A stretch of 64,000 nucleotides of DNA from Mactromeris polynyma (taxonomy: Eukaryota > Mollusca > Bivalvia > Venerida > Mactridae). The notes under the pieces are model-generated. The model saw nothing but the letters and a program-made list of their open reading frames with translations. It ran no database searches and was not told the origin of the DNA. Made by a program: the position numbers and the translations under genes. The DNA is taken from positions 4,643,001-4,707,000 of the forward strand of contig JASFXZ010000033.1 in assembly GCA_032209605.1 (NCBI GenBank), read 5' to 3'. Each line of letters starts with the position of its first letter. Position 1 is the stretch's first letter. Positions 61,601 to 64,000 of the stretch are shown here, piece after piece.

Positions 61601-63461
61601 TATAGTATATTAATCTAACTTATGTCATTTTGGTGGTCATGTATTTCTATGTATTTATCTAACTTATGTGATTTTGTGTATCACTACTACAATATGTTTA
61701 TCTAACTTTTCGATTATGTGGTTGGTGGTTTTTCATTTTGTGTATGAAAACTTAAATTATCACCCCATTTTGGAGCATGTGCAGGGAATACATAGGTTTT
61801 ACTAGGCTGGAGGTGGTTTTCAAAACTTGTAACAAGATTTGATAAAAAATAATTAGTTTGATAAACTCAAAATTAATAAATAAGTAATTAATGTGATACC
61901 CATGGAAACGATTTGACTGGAATTATCGATGCCAGATCTTGTGTGCCTCCCCAAGTAGGGGGCACTTACATTTACCCTTGTCTGTCCGTCAGTCATTCCA
62001 ACTTAGGTTTGTGAAGCTCTTATCTAAAGAAGTATTTGACCTAGAGTACTGAAATTTCATAGCCATCACATGAAATTGTGCACCTGAAGTTTTTCTATTG
62101 GATTTATTGAGTAGGAGCAGAGTTATGCCCCTTGATTTAGTGTAGTGGGGGCACCTGTGTCCAATGGATACATTTCTAGTTATATATAACACATAATTTA
62201 GCTGTTTTTAATATGTATGTCACCCATGTGTAAGATTTTAGTAAATACAATGCATGTCTAAATCAAACACTTCCAAAGACAATTTTGTGTACAATTGAAA
62301 TTATGTATTACGGGTTAGCACATTTTGAAGTTGCACTTACGTATAAACATAATATGTAGAATTTTGTAGATTACGATGATTTTCACACATTTATTATATG
62401 TCCAATACAAATATCTGTAATTTTTATATAGCGACACTTGTATTTCACAATACACTCATATTTGTATGATTTCTGCTAACGGTGAAAGACATTGGCGTCA
62501 CCTACTCTGTCTTTTCTGTAATTAATTTATAAAAAATGTATTTTGTATTTGCAGATGCTGGGTTCAACAGAGAATAAGCCAGCATTTCTGTCAGACAAAT
62601 CACAGGAACCGGCCCTTAAATACCTTGTTAGGAGATTTCCTCAGATTGATACTAAATCAAATGCAGTAAGTATCATCTGAATAAGGTGTAAAAACCGTCA
62701 TGGCCAACCCCCTGACAATTTTTTTTAAAGCTACAAATTCTGGAGTTTTCAAAATATGATAGAAATGTGCCAAACCGTTGTTTATGTCGTTTTCAGAAAA
62801 GTTGTCCAATAAACATCATAACTGCGCTCATGCAATATCATTTCTTTATTTGTTGTAGTTCCATTGATTGACATTTCTTCCATTATGACCACATGAGTTT
62901 TTAAGAGTTATCTTCCTTTATCTTAAAGGGAGAGAACTCATGATATTTCCCCTGTGATTATGACATAGCGCATTCACTCCATAGACCATGAAACAGCCAT
63001 GAACAAATACAGAGGCCCGTCTGTTTAGCTCAGTTGGTAGAGCACTTGGCTGTTGCCCGAAAGGTCTGGGTTTGATTCCTTTGTTGGACGGGTCATGTCC
63101 TTATGTGACATTTGTCCTCCACCTCTGCTCATGTTGAGTAGTTGCCAGCAGCTTGCGTCTGGGCTGCTAAGAACTGGTTGATAATAAATTCCAGGAAAAC
63201 TAGTTAAGTCAACTGATTGGTATGTATAACTGAAGTAGCTGATACGTGGTGTTAAACCCAATAAAAAACAAATAAATATGGTCTAGTCTTTATATTTATA
63301 CATGTAAGTATTCTCTCATGAATGTTTAAACTATGAATGAATAGTGATCCGTTTTATATTCTGTCTGTTTACAGCTTGTTCCTGTCAACAATATAAAGAC
63401 TGAGGTAGTGAAATCTCTGTCGTTGTATTACTATACATTCGTGGATATCATGGATTTCAAG
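55699..63461 (+). CDS. NCKAP1: NCKAP1 homologue (HEM/NAP1 family), 5' part
   Basis: Three coding exons are in the window: 55699-55803 (35 codons), 62555-62665 (37 codons) and 63375-63461 (29 codons), all phase 0, introns GT-AG. Exon 1 reads [20 protein letters not shown] with [15 protein letters not shown], almost the vertebrate NCKAP1 start. Exon 2 has KPAFLSDKS and [12 protein letters not shown], and exon 3 has [18 protein letters not shown], matching the family's ALYYFTFVDVMEFK block. NCKAP1 is a core subunit of the WAVE regulatory complex, which links Rac to Arp2/3-driven actin assembly. The family is about 1100 residues, so about 9% is visible and the gene runs off the right edge. The exon 1 donor (GTTGTT) is weak. 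Confidence 0.96.
55879..56007. mobile_element. 129-bp foldback element in NCKAP1 intron 1
   Basis: Inverted ends GCAGGGCTCAAGAAATT and AATTTCTAGAGCTCTGC (14 of 17 matching). The interior has GCCCGATTC and GACATCGGGCTAG. An open frame across it (55915-56124) is not a gene. Confidence 0.65.
56676..56928. mobile_element. TGACGTCA foldback MITE in NCKAP1 intron 1
   Basis: Ends TAATTGAGC and GCTCAATTA, then inverted arms GATTTCCAATCTCTTCT plus AAGTGACGTCATTTCCAG and CTGGAAAAGACGTCACTTAC plus AAGAGGTTGTAAATCC. Same family as 7053-7282 but with better-kept tips. Confidence 0.8.
58202..59901 (+). repeat. 29-bp minisatellite, ~58 copies, NCKAP1 intron 1
   Basis: Unit GGTATTGTAGGAGTAGG plus TTAGTACTGGTT. 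The variable sites are mainly the GTAGG/GTTGG/GTAAG position and GTAGGTT/GTATGTT. A run including the rare GTTGATATT variant recurs 232 bp (8 units) apart (59151 and 59383), showing block duplication within the array. Confidence 0.97.
60496..60584. other. Imperfect hairpin in NCKAP1 intron 1
   Basis: CGAGGGCTCAGTGCAA and ACTGTGATAACTCCTA are mirrored by TAAGAGTTACGATAGT and TTGCACTGAACCCTCG. The left arm has an extra GACAGTGCAA copy. It may be a small foldback element. The 107-codon minus-strand frame at 60490-60813 is not a gene. Confidence 0.65.
61423..61705. repeat. Degenerate TATGTTTATCTAACTTATG repeats
   Basis: The phrases ATGTTTATCTAACTTATG and GTTTATCACTACTA recur several times at irregular spacing of about 50-90 bp. 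This explains the hydrophobic 90-codon open frame at 61290-61562. Confidence 0.55.
61943..62181 (+). mobile_element. GGGGGCAC...CATTTCTAGTT interspersed repeat
   Basis: Starts GTGCCTCCCCAAGTAGGGGG, has TGTCCGTCAGTCATTCC and GAGCAGAGTTATGCCCCTTG, and ends GTGTCCAATGGATACATTTC plus TAGTT. I know this tail from bivalve interspersed repeats. It lies in NCKAP1 intron 1. Confidence 0.65.
63012..63270 (+). mobile_element. tRNA-derived SINE in NCKAP1 intron 2
   Basis: The head TTTAGCTCAGTTGGTAGAGC (A box) and GGTCTGGGTTTGATTCC (B box) between CCCGTC and GACGGG looks like a tRNA with a distorted 8-9 region. It is followed by a ~170-bp body ending GTGGTGTTAAACCCAATAAA, a mollusc-type SINE tail. Confidence 0.85.
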
Positions 63462-63549
63462 GTAAGTCAGCTTGTAGTCACTTGTGAGGGTTGAAGGCAG
63501 CCTTGGTCCAAGTCTGTTGTCTGCTTATTTTGCTTATGACGTAATATTA

Positions 63550-63742
63550 CAGGGGTTCCGCTAGGGGCTGAATCTCAAGGGTCATTTTGATAATTTTTTG
63601 CCGTATTTTCCATTTTATATCCAATTTACCTGTAATTGGAGACAAAGTGACCCTTCTGCTAGAATCCTAAGGGTAAAAAAAATGTGGCTTTTTGGAAATT
63701 CCATGGGTCGAAATGGCAACTCCTGGTCAAATGGAACCCCTG
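63550..63742 (+). mobile_element. CAGGGGTTCCGCTAGG-type MITE after NCKAP1 exon 3
   Basis: Starts CAGGGGTTCCGCTAGGGGCT and ends GGTCAAATGGAACCCCTG, with GAATCCTAAGGGTAAAAA inside. Best-kept copy in the window of the family at 9780 and 51430. Confidence 0.75.
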
Positions 63743-63884
63743 CATTATCTTCTTTCATCAAATCCTGTGCCTGGGGAAACCTGAAAACTGCCTGGTAGGG
63801 CTATTTCAGTTTCCCCTGCAAATTGAGGAGAGGGGATTTTAGACTTTCCTTTTTATTCGCTCTTTCTGGGCTTGCGGGCTGCGT

Positions 63885-64000
63885 ACAGAAAGTTGGCTTA
63901 TCAATAACTTTAGAAGCATTTGTCCAATCATCACCAAATATGTGTATGAGCATGATATCTCGGACAAGTTTGATAACCAGCCATACTGCTCTAGTCACTC
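63885..64000 (+). repeat. Interspersed repeat fragment running off the right edge
   Basis: AACTTTAGAAGCATTTGTCC, AATCATCACCAAAT and ATATCTCGGACAAGTTTGAT resemble another common bivalve repeat. It lies in NCKAP1 intron 3 and is incomplete. Confidence 0.5.

Noticed and set aside
63018..63095. A functional tRNA gene
   Set aside because: Acceptor and arms are tRNA-like, but there are extra bases before the D arm, the anticodon stem is weak, and a SINE body with a GTGTTAAACCC tail follows.

Overview
This window is eukaryotic nuclear DNA, most likely from a bivalve mollusc. It is AT-rich, its genes are split by GT-AG introns, and it carries interspersed repeats that I associate with bivalve genomes (tRNA-derived SINEs, a CAAGAGGGCC-type repeat, a GGGGGCAC...CATTTCTAGTT repeat and many short foldback elements). 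The species call is inference. The two conserved genes are clearly animal genes.

Positions 1 to about 47605 form a tandem array of a roughly 15-kb unit: three full units (1-15269, 15270-30479, 30480-45483) and a truncated fourth (45484 to about 47605). Each full unit holds one intact four-exon, minus-strand gene for a 233-residue four-pass membrane protein with a claudin-type first extracellular loop (start codons at 12063, 27870 and 42279). The rest of each unit is non-coding: a fragment of a MULE/FLYWCH-type transposase gene, four degenerate ~175-bp repeats, a 34/35-bp minisatellite of 16-17 copies, a nested ~1-kb duplication, foldback elements and two copies of a CAAGAGGGCC repeat. The units are mosaics. 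Unit 3 resembles unit 1 at both ends but unit 2 over about 34.2-42.0 kb. The 1/2 and 3/4 junction regions are almost identical about 30.2 kb apart. Unit-specific events (a 156-bp hAT-like insertion in unit 2, an inversion plus deletion in unit 3) date from after the duplications.

Positions 47606-64000 are single copy. A minus-strand TMEM183 homologue (five coding exons, 55292 down to 48924) and the 5' end of a plus-strand NCKAP1 homologue (three exons, 55699 to 63461, continuing past the window) lie head to head with 406 bp between start codons, so they probably share a bidirectional promoter. TMEM183 intron 1 carries a ~1.03-kb inverted-repeat transposon flanked by a 9-bp direct repeat. NCKAP1 intron 1 carries a 1.7-kb, 29-bp minisatellite and two foldback elements. 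NCKAP1 acts in the WAVE actin-regulatory complex. TMEM183 is an F-box-like membrane protein of poorly known role, and the claudin-like proteins are predicted cell-surface or junctional membrane proteins. Nothing in the sequence links the three in one pathway.
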